This document shows positions 11,901-23,020 of a stretch of DNA of 64,000 nucleotides, one piece after another (the stretch's first letter is position 1; the number at the start of each line of letters is the position of its first letter). Source of the DNA: Apostichopus japonicus (lineage: Eukaryota; Echinodermata; Holothuroidea; Aspidochirotida; Stichopodidae); assembly GCF_037975245.1 (NCBI RefSeq), contig NC_092576.1, positions 5,046,501 through 5,110,500 of the forward strand, read 5' to 3'. Under the pieces are notes generated by a model. The model saw nothing but the letters and a program-made list of their open reading frames with translations, ran no database searches and had not been told where the DNA came from. Position numbers and translations under genes: made by a program.

Positions 11901-13007
11901 CGGGAATATGTTTTGCTTACGTGATGCACATTCTATTAAAATTAGACAACACTATTATCATTGTTTGTTTCTTACAATCAACAATAAATAAATTGTTAAT
12001 GCAATAGTAGCATGTACGTGTCTTTTAGCATAAAAAAACTGTTCACGCTGTTTAGCAATAAATTATCAAAGATTGGTTCACTTCACATTCAAGACTTGAT
12101 AAATATTAAAATATTTCTCTTTGTCATGAAACCCTTCAGAGATGAGATTTAGGTAAGGATAAATATATATATACACACATCAGGAAATGCTGTACATGGT
12201 GGTTATTTTAATTAATTCAAAAAATATAAATGTACATTTGCCGGATGACAGTTGTTTCGCTGAAACTTTGTTACTTCATATGAAGCTGTATACTTTGATA
12301 GCTGCCTAATCCGCAGATTGGAGTATCACCAGACGTTGCACTGAATGGCAACGCCATCGTAGCTGTTGCGCGTGTACTGTAGGCCTATTCATATGCTCGC
12401 ATTATATTAAACTTCCCTTAATCCACATGGGCCATCCTGTCCCCATCCCTGAGTATAACATCATCAGAGGAGCTCCAAAAATTATATTTACTTAATGTTC
12501 TTTGAAAGAGCGCTGAGAAGATGAAATAACAATTCTACATATCAATAAAGTTATGATCATGTTTTTTGAATAAGTCAATGAATATGATATATAGTTTATG
12601 TATATAAAGGGACCATGACCTGCATATGCACTGACTTATGACTTACCCGCCACACTCAAATTGTAGGCCACATTTGGTGAACCCTCGCATGTGCAGGTAA
12701 ACAATCCCTCGTGCTGGAACATAACTTCCTGTATTACTAGCGAGTAGTTTTCCGACAGAGAGACACCTTCTATTGGATGGGTGTTAATATAGTTGAAGTA
12801 AAGCAATTCACCGTCAAACCACCATAGTTTGGTTCCTTTCTTCTCAGATATATCACAGTTTAAGATCACATGTGAACTAAGATGAACCACCTTGCGTGAT
12901 ACTTCAGTATTGGCTCTTACAATCTTAACTCTTAGGAAACCAGTAACGATAAATAAAACCAAGACTTTCAGATGTATCCTATCCATGATGACAATTTTGA
13001 AACTCAT
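8923..13007 (-). CDS. Ig-superfamily transmembrane receptor with tyrosine-motif tail (complete, 4 exons)
   Basis: Exons on the minus strand are 13007-12647, 11477-11106, 10276-10144 and 9160-8923. They have GT..AG borders and phases 1, 1 and 2, and total 1104 nt (367 residues plus stop). Exon 1 has a signal peptide (start at 13007, or the in-frame MDRIHLK at 12983) and a V-like Ig domain with VILNCD, KLWWFDG and HEGLFTC. Exon 2 is a C2-like Ig domain (ITCLAIGSRPPASLTW, VNVSCQF). Exon 3 has a short stalk and a transmembrane helix, WMLWISVSSSVCFFVLMATF. Exon 4 begins RKLKKNP (positive-inside), then an acidic stretch with tyrosines in YFLE, YQEI, YYKNM and LYHSK. YQEI fits YxxI; YKNM fits YxNM, a motif known elsewhere to bind PI3K/Grb2 SH2 domains. 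The architecture is that of a cell-surface recognition receptor that signals through tyrosine phosphorylation; ligand and name are unknown. Phase-1 Ig exons are typical of the superfamily. The last intron carries very long pentanucleotide arrays. Confidence 0.85.
9188..9627. repeat. (GGAGA)n pentanucleotide array, first block, 88 units
   Basis: A virtually perfect 440-bp run of the 5-bp unit GGAGA, or TCTCC on the gene's sense strand. It lies in the last intron of the complete Ig receptor, beginning only 28 bp upstream, in the transcription sense, of the final exon. A pure polypurine/polypyrimidine tract of this length can adopt triplex (H-DNA) structure. Confidence 0.98.
9628..9677 (-). repeat. 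50-bp duplicate of the tail-exon splice-acceptor region
   Basis: These 50 bp, between the two GGAGA arrays, copy 9138-9187 with four mismatches. The original contains the last intron bases, the acceptor and the first coding bases of the tail exon. In the copy the acceptor context reads GAAAG/GAAAC instead of GACAG/GAAAC, so an AG is kept. It could act as a decoy acceptor or simply be a by-product of array duplication. Confidence 0.9.
9678..10007. repeat. (GGAGA)n pentanucleotide array, second block, 66 units
   Basis: A 330-bp run of the same 5-bp unit with one visible interruption (GAAGA near 9977). With the first block it makes about 770 bp of pyrimidine tract on the sense strand of a 983-bp intron. 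Confidence 0.98.
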
Positions 13008-13009
13008 TG

Positions 13010-13690
13010 AAACTCATTGCTAATCTCATGAGTTCCAGTTCATGACTACAATTCGCGTCATTACCTGTGAGACAAAATGAAATGGGATGCCGCGGTTAGT
13101 ATAGAAATGGAAAAGATTAGTAACATGAATTCACAAAGCAGTGAAAATAAAACTACTTGCTTTAAAAGTTGAATCTAACATAGTTGATGCAATTAGTTCA
13201 AGTGATCCGTAATAAATATTAATACATAATCAGATTTTCATTACTTCCTCTTTTCTTTACAGTGATTAAAAATTCAGTGGCATTTTAATATGGTTATTTA
13301 AGCAATTATTAAAGTTTTGTTAATGAAGTACCCGGATAAGTACCTAGATAATATTGAAAGGAACATTTTTATTTATGTCACAATGCACTTTTACAATATA
13401 AACAGAAAAACAAGTTTAACGAAACTAGGAGGAATCATATTGTGTTCGTCGAGTTAATATTCATATATCATATTGGTCAAGATGGCTGTCTTCTCCTTGT
13501 CGGTTCCAAACTCCATAATTAGGAATGTATCAACTGAAATAAATTATAGGTGCTCGTTGAACGTTCACCTACCTAGTGTACACATAATAAACACCTTTCC
13601 GGAAGGCAATGGTCACATCATTTGGTTATGTTACTGTAGTATTTAGCCTTATTTTTTAAATATTTCCATGTTATGTTAATAGGTATAAAT
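13010..13690. other. Upstream flank of the Ig receptor gene; no gene recognised
   Basis: AT-rich sequence upstream, in the minus sense, of the receptor start codon. It presumably contains the promoter and 5' untranslated region, but I cannot point to a TATA box or initiator with confidence. Confidence 0.5.
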
Positions 13691-13697
13691 TGGTCCT

Positions 13698-14455
13698 TCA
13701 GGGAACAAATATATTTGCTAAGGGCGGTAGCGTTTTTGTGTTTTTTGTCACTGAAGGAAGTTTGAGTGTGTTTCGGTTGAATATTTTATGGCGTTTATTG
13801 TTGGGTGGGAAGTGTTTATCGACTAGTTTGTGGAATTCTTTTCCGATATTAATGGTTACGCTTTTGCCAAAAAGGGGGTTAAACCTGGTAATTTTACGTT
13901 GGAGATATTTCCGTTTTTTTTTCGGTATAGTTTCTTGGTGGTTTAGACGATATGAGTAGAAGCTATTATGGTAGACAGGGATGGCTTTATTGAACATATC
14001 TTGGTTTGATAAAAGTTTGTTAAGACGATGTTTAAAACGTCGTGGGTGCTTTTCAGATATGAAGGAGGGTGATTAGAGTTGGCATGCACATACAAAGGGG
14101 TGTTATTCGGTGTCGTAAATGGGCCGTACTCGTTCTTAATTGAGGTTGACTTCGAGGTAATAGACATCTTTGAGGTTGGCTTCAATGGTCATTTTTAGTT
14201 TATATACTTTCCAAATATTTGCACTAAAAGATCCTTCTTTATTTGTTCTGTGACTCTTGTGGGTTCGTTAAATGCGGCGAGACGACCGTCTCTGTACAAA
14301 CCGATGTTACCTTTACTATATTTTGGGGTGATCTGGTACATCAGGTATGTGCCAACTAGCTCACATACTTCGGCTCTGTCGAAGCTACCCATGGTGACAG
14401 CTTTGGTTGTTCGACTGTCTGTTATTGTACTTGCAACAAATCGTTTTTTTTTCAC
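13698..14455 (-). pseudogene. Broken Penelope-like retroelement reverse-transcriptase fragment
   Basis: Three overlapping minus-strand frames, in the order 14455-14195, 14185-13943 and 13997-13698, together follow the conserved C-terminal part of a Penelope-type reverse transcriptase. The first has [16 protein letters not shown] and [12 protein letters not shown], the second has PNNTPLYVHANSNHPPS, and the third has NIGKEFHKLVDKHFPP and HKIFNRNTLKL. The frame changes show frameshifts. The usual YRDDG catalytic region reads YRDGR, so the copy is dead. No GIY-YIG endonuclease part or flanking repeats are seen. Family assignment is from remembered motif strings, so the exact clade is uncertain. 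Confidence 0.75.
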
Positions 14456-14459
14456 ATAA

Positions 14460-15100
14460 GTTAAGCCAAACTTTATAAAAAATTCACCGGATGAGTTCCG
14501 TTCCCTCTGCTAAAGGCTAAAGTTGGCTACACTTTCTCGAAAGATTGGTAAGTTAGTGGTAAATATACAATAACACAAACCTGATACAACTTAAATGGAG
14601 ATTCAAGAAACTGAATAAGCTGAATACTTTATTTTTATTTTTATTTCTTGGCATCGATATTGAAATTTGCCTTATACAACTCATTATTCGTAATAAACTT
14701 TTACCCAAACATTGTTCATTGTTTTACAATTAAACAAGTAATAAGACGATGTAAAATTATCTCTAAAATAGTTTAGACAAAAAACAACATAGCAAGTCAG
14801 TACTTCTGTTGTATTTATTTTTACTTTTATGATAGCGATATTAAAGCTAAAGAATGCTGAGAGGAGTGATGATTGAATCAAGAAACAAGTACTTTATACG
14901 GAATCATAAATGGACATCGATTATACTTTGATGAAGACAAATTGGTAATCGACAGACCATCGCCATTAATAACTCTAAACATATCAACATTTGTAGGTAA
15001 AGTTGTTGGAAAACTACTCCAGGGACAACATTGAACTCCAAATGTTAACGCTGCAATAACGAAGCAACGACGTAAGATTCATGCGGGGAATATTTCTCCG

Positions 15101-15181
<81 letters not shown>

Positions 15182-15289
15182 CATACATAAATATATATCT
15201 ATATCTAAATATATATATATATATTTATACATCTATATATATATATGTATGTATGTATATATATATATATATGTCTATATATATAAATA

Positions 15290-15376
<87 letters not shown>

Positions 15377-16550
15377 AATGAGACAGCAAGACTACATTTT
15401 AAATGGAAGCAAAGCGAAAAGCAACTATAGTATGAAAGTTTAAATCAAGTCTGAATATGATATTTACAAAATATTATAAATTATTGTATAAAAAGAAGAA
15501 CATTTTGAATAAAACGCAAAATAATTACATTTGAAAATGTCAGATGTTGTTGATTAAACATAACACACATTTGACAGAGCATTTTAGTTAATGGTACATA
15601 GACAATATTACAATTATTGTTGTATTGTAAATTATTACGTCATATTACGAAAGGGAATCGAGTCATTTGCTGATTTAATGAAACTTTTCTAGAGAGAACG
15701 AGCATAATGATTAAGTCTCTCTTATCTTGTTGGGTCCCGGGCCCCGTCATCTGAAACTTGGTTTTTGCAATATAACATAGCTTCAAACTTGATATTATGA
15801 TAAAAATAAGGCACATGGTGGAACATATTAGCACGATTTGCGCGTGTTCATTTCTTATTCTTTACTGATATATTCTTCCACACGGTTATACAGACTTCGG
15901 TATCTGCCGATTCATGTCTACCGGCGGTGGCCCCTTCTTACAAAAAATCATGGATCCGCCATTGGAATGTTCCATTATTAAACTAAGCACTTTGAATAGT
16001 TGATGAGTCAACAACTAGGAACTCGTTAAAGTTGTAGTCATTATTTTTGAGAATGAAAATGTAAGAATCAGATATATTCAAACTCAACTAAATATTCAGG
16101 TTAAACTGTATTTTATTATTGTGTACAAAAAAATATTACCTCAAGAAATATGGTTACTCATTAAATGTGCGATTGGCATTTAATCTCACGTTCTTTAACT
16201 CGGGCAAGTTTCTTTATATTATGAAATAAAAGACACTGGTGTTTTGATCATTGTCGAAAAGTGAATGAGGGCGCCATTAAAAACTACATCTCTTGACGAT
16301 TTAGTCTTGTATCTTATATGTTTCGAGGTCACACATGCATATGACATAAGATTTTGACGAAACTCCTGTTACGCATATATGTTTCTTTTGTTTATCCACA
16401 ACAGGGGATTATGTGTTAATTCATTCATGCGAAATTGATGGGGGGTTGGGGGAGGGGGGAGGGGGTGGGAGGGTAGGACCTCGGCTCGTTACATGGAAGG
16501 AATAGACTAAGATTGATTGGGGTATGAAGTTAAAATACAAGTCAAAGAAA
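14460..16550. other. Intergenic stretch dominated by (TA)n and AT-rich DNA
   Basis: No convincing exon is seen. The stretch contains the (TA)n block at 15100-15380 and a G-rich run at 16440-16473 made of several separated G-tracts (a G-quadruplex candidate on the plus strand). Open frames across the TA block are artefacts of the dinucleotide. Confidence 0.6.
15100..15380. repeat. (TA)n microsatellite, about 280 bp
   Basis: Long TA dinucleotide runs with short 'aaatacatacataa' and 'gtatgtatg' interruptions in the middle. Confidence 0.97.
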
Positions 16551-16551
16551 A

Positions 16552-18414
16552 CTAAGCCACGAAAGCCCTCGCTACTGCAATCATGACAATAGCCATGATA
16601 ATGCTGAAGGTCTTCATCTCCGCTGAGTTACATAGATTTGGGCGGCAGCAGCTCCTGCACGTCCTGCCCCCTTCCTCATTATCTTTACAGCCACGCTGAC
16701 ATTTACTGGAAGAACATCCCCGCCTAATAAAGGCACGTTCCGTAGTTTCTTCGGTGATCGGATCCCGATAAATGTCTGTAACTTTGTCTTTCTAAAGAAT
16801 AAAAAAGATACATCGATGTTATCAATGTTAATGACATTCGACGGAGTAGCCTTCCGACAAAGCCATCGTCATCGTCATCGTCATCATCATCGTTATCGTC
16901 GTCGTCGTCATCGTCATCGTCGCCGTCGTCATGATCATCATTATTAATTTTTACGAAATTCAATATTAATAAATGCTTAGCGCTGCACTTTTCTTTGTTA
17001 AGCATAACTTTTGAGACATATTTATATGTACGAATCATCATCAAATAGACTTAAGGTTTTAATTTAAGCATCAACCCCCCCCCCCCCCCCCCCTGCATGG
17101 CTTGACTTGTTAACCACTAGCCGTTCATGCCACTAACTTGTGGGATGTAATTTGTCGAAATTGAAACTAAATTGATTCATTAATTGATTGATAAATAGAA
17201 TTTATGTTTGCTATAATTCTCCAAACGTGCCACTAAATAATGTTTCACCATTCCTACTTTACTAACCAATATAACACAACATAATATGTTTGTAGTTGTA
17301 CCATCTTTGTTGAACACAATCTGGGGCACTTTAATGATCAGAATATAGCAAGTGAACATGTTTCGCTGACAATTTATTAGGTGTAGTTGTGTGTGTTTGT
17401 GTGAACAACAACAATGAATGGTGTCTTACGAAGCAGTGCTGGGTACATTCAATTTTCTGTATCTTGGAATATTCTTCATAGTATGGATCTGCACAGCCGA
17501 GACCTCCATCACAATAATAACAATTTATAGCATTGCTGTAGGCTTTATAGGAGAAATTGAGAAGGAAAAAAAAAACGCTTTAATGTTGATCAATTTAGCA
17601 GGAATAGAATAATATCAAAATAAATTAGCAATATGAAATTTTAATATTAGACAAGCAGGCAGAGAGTCATTCATCTTTTAATTGAAGAGTAAATTTCATG
17701 GTAAGAGAAGCCATCACACATTGTTATCAGAGGTTAGGGTTAATTTTAAGGATATATCCTTATAGAAAGTGTGATCAAAGTTAGGTTTATATGTAAGGTT
17801 ATATTCTGTAGAAATTGATATCACATTTAGGTTTAAGTTTAAGGATATATTCTACAGAATGTATTCTCACAGTAAGGTTTAATTGTAAGGATATATCCTA
17901 TTTTTATCACAGTAAGTTTATTGTAGGGATATTTCATATTATTATCACAGTAAGGTTTAATTTGAAGGATATATTCTATTATTATCACAGTAAGTTTATT
18001 GTAGGGATATATGTTATTATTATTATCAGAGTAAGGTTTAGTTTTTAGGTTATATCATATTATTATCATCACAGTAAGGTCTAATTTTAACAAGATATCC
18101 TATTATTACAGAGTAAGGTTTAATTGTAAAAAATATATCCTATTATTATCACAGTTAGGTTTCATTTTAAGAATATATCCAATAGAAGAACACAGTTCCT
18201 ACGCATATATCCTTCTCAAAGAAACCAAAACACATTTCTTATTATTATCGCCCAGGCGAGGGTGTGGATATAATTGGGTGGACCTCAAGAAGAACTTGAG
18301 TTTGGAAGCTATCAGGATAAAGTATTACTATTAAACCTTTACTTTAAAGTCCGAAACTGTATTCTTACCTATTATGGACAACAGAACGAGCGAAGGCAAC
18401 AGTAGGTTCTTCAT
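16552..18414 (-). CDS. Ly6/uPAR-like GPI-anchored protein A (3 exons)
   Basis: Exons on the minus strand are 18414-18369, 17542-17430 and 16791-16552, phases 1 and 0, 399 nt in total (132 residues plus stop). Exon 1 encodes the signal peptide (MKNLLLPSLVLLSII). Exon 2 opens the three-finger domain with INCYYC, and exon 3 closes it with RTCRSCCRPNLCNS. The CC-x-x-N-L-C-N ending is the hallmark of the Ly6/uPAR fold. The mature region has 12 cysteines. After CNS the C-terminus is hydrophobic (FSIIMAIVMIAVARAFVA), as in GPI-attachment signals, so the product is probably tethered to the outer cell surface. Splice borders are TAG/GTAAGA, AAG/CC, TTC/GTAAGA and TAG/AAA. Exons were assembled by eye. 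The function is unknown; relatives act as receptors, complement regulators or ion-channel modulators. Confidence 0.82.
16860..16945. repeat. (ATC)n-like trinucleotide repeat
   Basis: Impure 'cgtcat' and 'catcat' repeats in the second intron of Ly6-like gene A. Its poly-aspartate open frame on the minus strand is an artefact. Confidence 0.9.
17730..18195. repeat. Degenerate minisatellite, 40-60-bp unit
   Basis: About nine copies of a unit containing 'taaggtttaattgtaaggat' with 'atatcctattattatcacag', in the first intron of Ly6-like gene A. Copy length varies between about 40 and 60 bp. Confidence 0.85.
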
Positions 18415-21088
18415 TATGGTTCGGTAATTTCACCTGAAGAACGAAGAAAGAAAATGGAAATTATACAGAAACCTTACCATCTCTTTTTAGAAAAAAAAAT
18501 ATACGCCAGGCGGTTTAAATACCGGATACTGAATACTTATAATAATATTACTGACATATTTCAAGCAAATGCGAAGATAACTAAAAGCATGTTTGGCTCG
18601 GATTTTTATTGAAAAGAGCTAAGATATTCTTTTACAGCAACCACAGAATTCTATTCAATGACCATTGTTACGTTCCTTTTAACGGAAAACCCTGCAAACT
18701 TTCTTTTAAGTGATTGACGTCACATCTTGGCTAGAGCTGAATGAAATCTTCAAATTTGTTTGATTTGAAACTAGAAATGTAAACCTCGACCCATGTCTCA
18801 CGAAAACAAGCTCATAAGTTAAGCCTTTCTTAATAGGATATTCCACTGTATAGGGAAATGTAACGCTTATATTAGAGTTTAAAACTAGTCCATTCTGTTC
18901 GTATGTAAACCTCTCAAAATAATAATAACTTTGGTAGAAATGATTACTTTCCTCTGCAGATATATGATTTTAAACAATTATAAAGAAAATAATATATAAA
19001 AATTACATGTACAGCTCAAATGCAATGATGACATCATGGGTTCTATAGTTTTCGGTGCATTCACCAGTTGTTGCCACGTGCAAAATATAGCTACAATTTT
19101 GGGGAAAAAAGTAATATATTTGCCATACGGAATGCTATGAAGATCTGGTTTTGACCCAGAGATTCAGACCAATTTATTAGTCAGCAACATTGGTAACCAA
19201 TCAACTTCAACCTCCGTGATATTTCTTTACAAAATATTGAGATGAGGGTTTTAGTAGCAATGGAGCCGACAACGACTAATGAGTGGCCTCAGTGCTCAAG
19301 AAAACAACTGCCAAGTGGATTTTGATTTCTCTGTTTTGTTGGTTCATGGATTGCAAAATAACAAAATAAACTCGCTTTATTCTATTTCTGTTAAGCGACA
19401 GACGATACAAGGCTAGCCCCTTGGGAACGTTCGCTAGGTCAAGTGGTCGCCGCGCAATGGAGATATTACTTACGAAAGTCGTTTTTCCCTGTCTTCAAGT
19501 TGTCTTTTAATAATTGGGGGAAAGCAAGTTGTATTCTATAGTATCAAGAAATGATAGAAATCTCATACAGTGATGTATCCGATTGATATTGCAAGAGATT
19601 GAAACGGTGCCTTTTGCGATGGACTCGATAAAGTATCCGATAGTTCATCGTAATGAAATCCCCAAAACCTGCAGTCCATTAATGTCGGACTTTATGCGAT
19701 TTAGCGAGTTATAATTCAAGTACTGTTTGCAGTGAAGATGTGATATATTTTCCTAATGATACAGAAACCTTGCAGCAATTTAAATAAAAAATAATGTTGT
19801 CAATCAATCAACCACGAGGCCGACGATTTTGGAACAAAACTTCTTAATTAATTAGGAGACTAACGTAAGCTAACCTCCACCCCCCACCCCCACCACCCCA
19901 CATCCCAACTCTCGGACACTGCCCGATGGTCCAACCGATCAGCTTTTTTCCTTCCGTTTATTATTGCTATCACCAAAGACAATTGAAGTGTTATAGTACG
20001 GGGATGCGGTTAAAATGTAAATACGCCATAGGTTAACCCTCTCAGCGAGGCAAATTCACAACAGAACGCAAACTCGCAGCAGTGGCGCAACATGCACGCA
20101 AAAAAAAAAAACATCGCCAGTAACACTATACACTACGACAAAAATAAACCCTCAAAACCACGCATCTTTATATAGTTTGTTATTACATTGTTACCCCGTG
20201 ATTTAATTTTGCAATTCAAGTCCCCTGCAGCTTGGAATCAGCAAAATCCCTCTCAATTACCACTTAATTCCATTGACGTTATAAGCTGAATCTGGCTAGC
20301 CATCTTTTACCTTAGTTTTTTCATCATTTTCTTTTTCTTTTCCTTTTATCTGTTTCTTTGTTCGATTTTTTTGGTTTTCTTAGAAGTAAACATCCCCTTT
20401 TTGGTGTCTACCTTTAAGGCTTTTACAGAAAAACACGCTCAACTCTGACGTTAAATCAACTCCCAAGAGAAAAGGATTACTTTTTGAAAAGGAAAAACGA
20501 TAACACACAGTTAAAACATACCTAAATGATCACACGCTAAAAATAAGTATCTGGACGTCTATTCTTATATCAAGTAGCTACTTGTTTTGTTGTTCAAGTT
20601 GAAGTGATTAATTGATTGATTGATTGATTAATTGTTTGTGCTCAGTATTTCTATGCATGTACATACATAAAAGTATAGGGATTTTGTCTGTGTATATATA
20701 TCATTATAGAGTCGCCACATAATATTATGTGTAGGTCTAGGTATGTGTAGGTGTAGGTATTACTATTACGTATATACAGTGTTAGAAGCTTAATGATATT
20801 GCAATTGAAGAACATAACGCATTGAAATATTCAAGAAATGTAATATTCTATTAACCACGCACACTGCATGTCCTCGTGTATTGATATTTACAAACAGCCC
20901 TAGCATATTTTTCTTTCGCAATGTTCGCATACCTGGCATTTTAATACGACATTATCAGCTTAGAATTGATTTCAATCCAGTTAGATTTAGTCACTATTTC
21001 CAGATGAATTCTTTTTCAATCTCTCACGTAAATGTTCGCTTTCTTGTGATGTTGGTGATAATTGGATGGACATATCCCGCGGGCATGA

Positions 21089-21144
<56 letters not shown>

Positions 21145-21291
21145 GCTCTCTAGATACGGGACTACGTAACGACAATAATTGAATGCGGGGAATACAGCAT
21201 GGCCACAGATCTCTAAAAATTAGCCATTTGTGAGCTTAAAGCTGCATATTACTGTTGAATTTTATAATCATCTGGTAGGGCCAAAGCCGAT

Positions 21292-22167
21292 ATGTAGTAC
21301 GAGCACAACATCATGAGTACAACAAGATGGGTACAACAGCTAAGTTGAATGCAACACAATGTGTACAACATCATGAGTACAACACCATATGTACAACATG
21401 GTGAGTAAAACACCATGAGTACAACACCATGAGTACAACATGGTGGCTACAACAACATGAGTACACCACCATGAGTACAGCAGCTTGAATGCAACACCAT
21501 GATTCCAACAACATGAGTACAACATCATTAGTACATCTTTAATGCAACATCATGAGTACACACTCATGACTACAACATCTTGAATGTACCATAATAAGTA
21601 CAGCATCATTAGTACAACACCATGAGTACAACATCATTAGTACAACACCATGAGTACAACATCATGAGTACAAAAGTTTGAATGTAACACCATGAGTACA
21701 ACACAATGCGTACAACATGGTGAGAACAACGACATGAGTACAACATCATGAGTACAACATCATGAGTACAACAGCTTCAATAATACAACATCATGAGTAC
21801 GACAAAAAGAATTCAACACCATGAGTACAAGACCATGAGTATAACATGGTGAGTACAACGACATGAGTACAACACCATGAGTACAACACCATGAGTACAA
21901 CAACAAGAGTGCAACAACATGAGTACAACAACATGAGTACAGCATCATGAGTACAACATCATGAGTACAACATCATGAGTACAAAATCATGACTGCAACA
22001 TCTTGAATGTACCATAAAAAGTACAGCATCATTAGTACAACACCATGAGTACAACACCTTGAATACAACATCATGAGTACAACAGCTTCAATAATACAAC
22101 ATCATGAGTACGACAGAAATTATACAACATCATGAGAACAACAGCATGCATTAATACGAGTACAAGT
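21292..22167. repeat. Minisatellite of about 15-bp unit, about 875 bp
   Basis: Tandem copies of 'acaacatcatgagt' and 'acaacaccatgagt', with variants such as 'acagcttgaatgca' and 'acaacatggtgagt', fill the whole stretch. On the minus strand it keeps open frames rich in C, V, L and Y. These arise from the short unit and are not evidence of a protein. Confidence 0.95.
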
Positions 22168-22849
22168 AGCATAATCTAAGCATGTTGGCTCCATTCTATC
22201 GTTTACCCTTCCCAGTACCCCTAACCCATCCCCCCCCCTTCCCTGGACGACAGATGAATACTCATCCGTATATCATTTCTTTAACTTTCACTAAATCATA
22301 CTCCTTTAATGCCATTTCTCGCGAGGGTCACAAATACCAGGACTGAGATTGTTGACATGACAAATGAATCTCTATTATTGGAAATGTTCCTTCCCAAAGT
22401 TTGCCATTTGTCTTCTTCTTTTTTATCGCAAGATGAAGAATATTTTGAATATCAATAAAACACTTAATTTAATGATTTAATCCAATCATATAAGGATGCA
22501 ATAATTAAAAATAGGTCACCCCGTCTGGGAATATTTCCCATTTCGTTTTGTTGATGTCTTGTCTATACAACGATGCTTCCAGTTCTATAAGAGCAAGAGT
22601 GTCATGTTATATTTTCTTTTAGAAAAATTAAAAAGCCAAGTCTGTAAGTGAATGAGGGTTTTGTCGTGAGTGAAGTAGCTCATAAAGCAAATATAAAACA
22701 CGTGCACCAAATATAAAGCGAAATGAATTGAAACTTGAGACGGTGTTGAATATATATATAGTACATATAACATTGTGTTTCTTTGATAACGTAGTACGCG
22801 AAATACTGTCGAATGCAATAGTGATGGAGGATGGGCGTGGATATGACGG

Positions 22850-23020
22850 AAGGGGGTGTGGGGGGGGGTTAGTATTTATAACTCACCTGCTGATGGGATC
22901 AAAATGCACTCTGCTGGGGAACCTGGTGGGGTGGGGTAAGGGTGGGGTTGAGGTTGGTGGTTGGGGATGGGGGTCGGTGGGGTGCGGGTGCGGGTGCGGG
23001 TGGGGTGTGGTGGAGGAGGA
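22850..23020 (+). other. G-rich block, G-quadruplex candidate
   Basis: Many runs of three to nine guanines separated by one to six bases, including repeated 'ggtgcgggtgcggg', lie on the plus strand. The sequence could fold as G-quadruplexes in single-stranded form. No coding role is seen. Confidence 0.6.

Noticed and set aside
15014-15443. Long I/Y-rich open frames on both strands
   Set aside because: They are translations of (TA)n microsatellite. The same applies to frames at 35668-35934, 36983-37200 and 37556-37973.
16724-17044. 106-residue frame with a poly-Asp stretch
   Set aside because: The aspartates come from an impure ATC trinucleotide repeat. The real exon of Ly6-like gene A overlaps in another frame (16552-16791).
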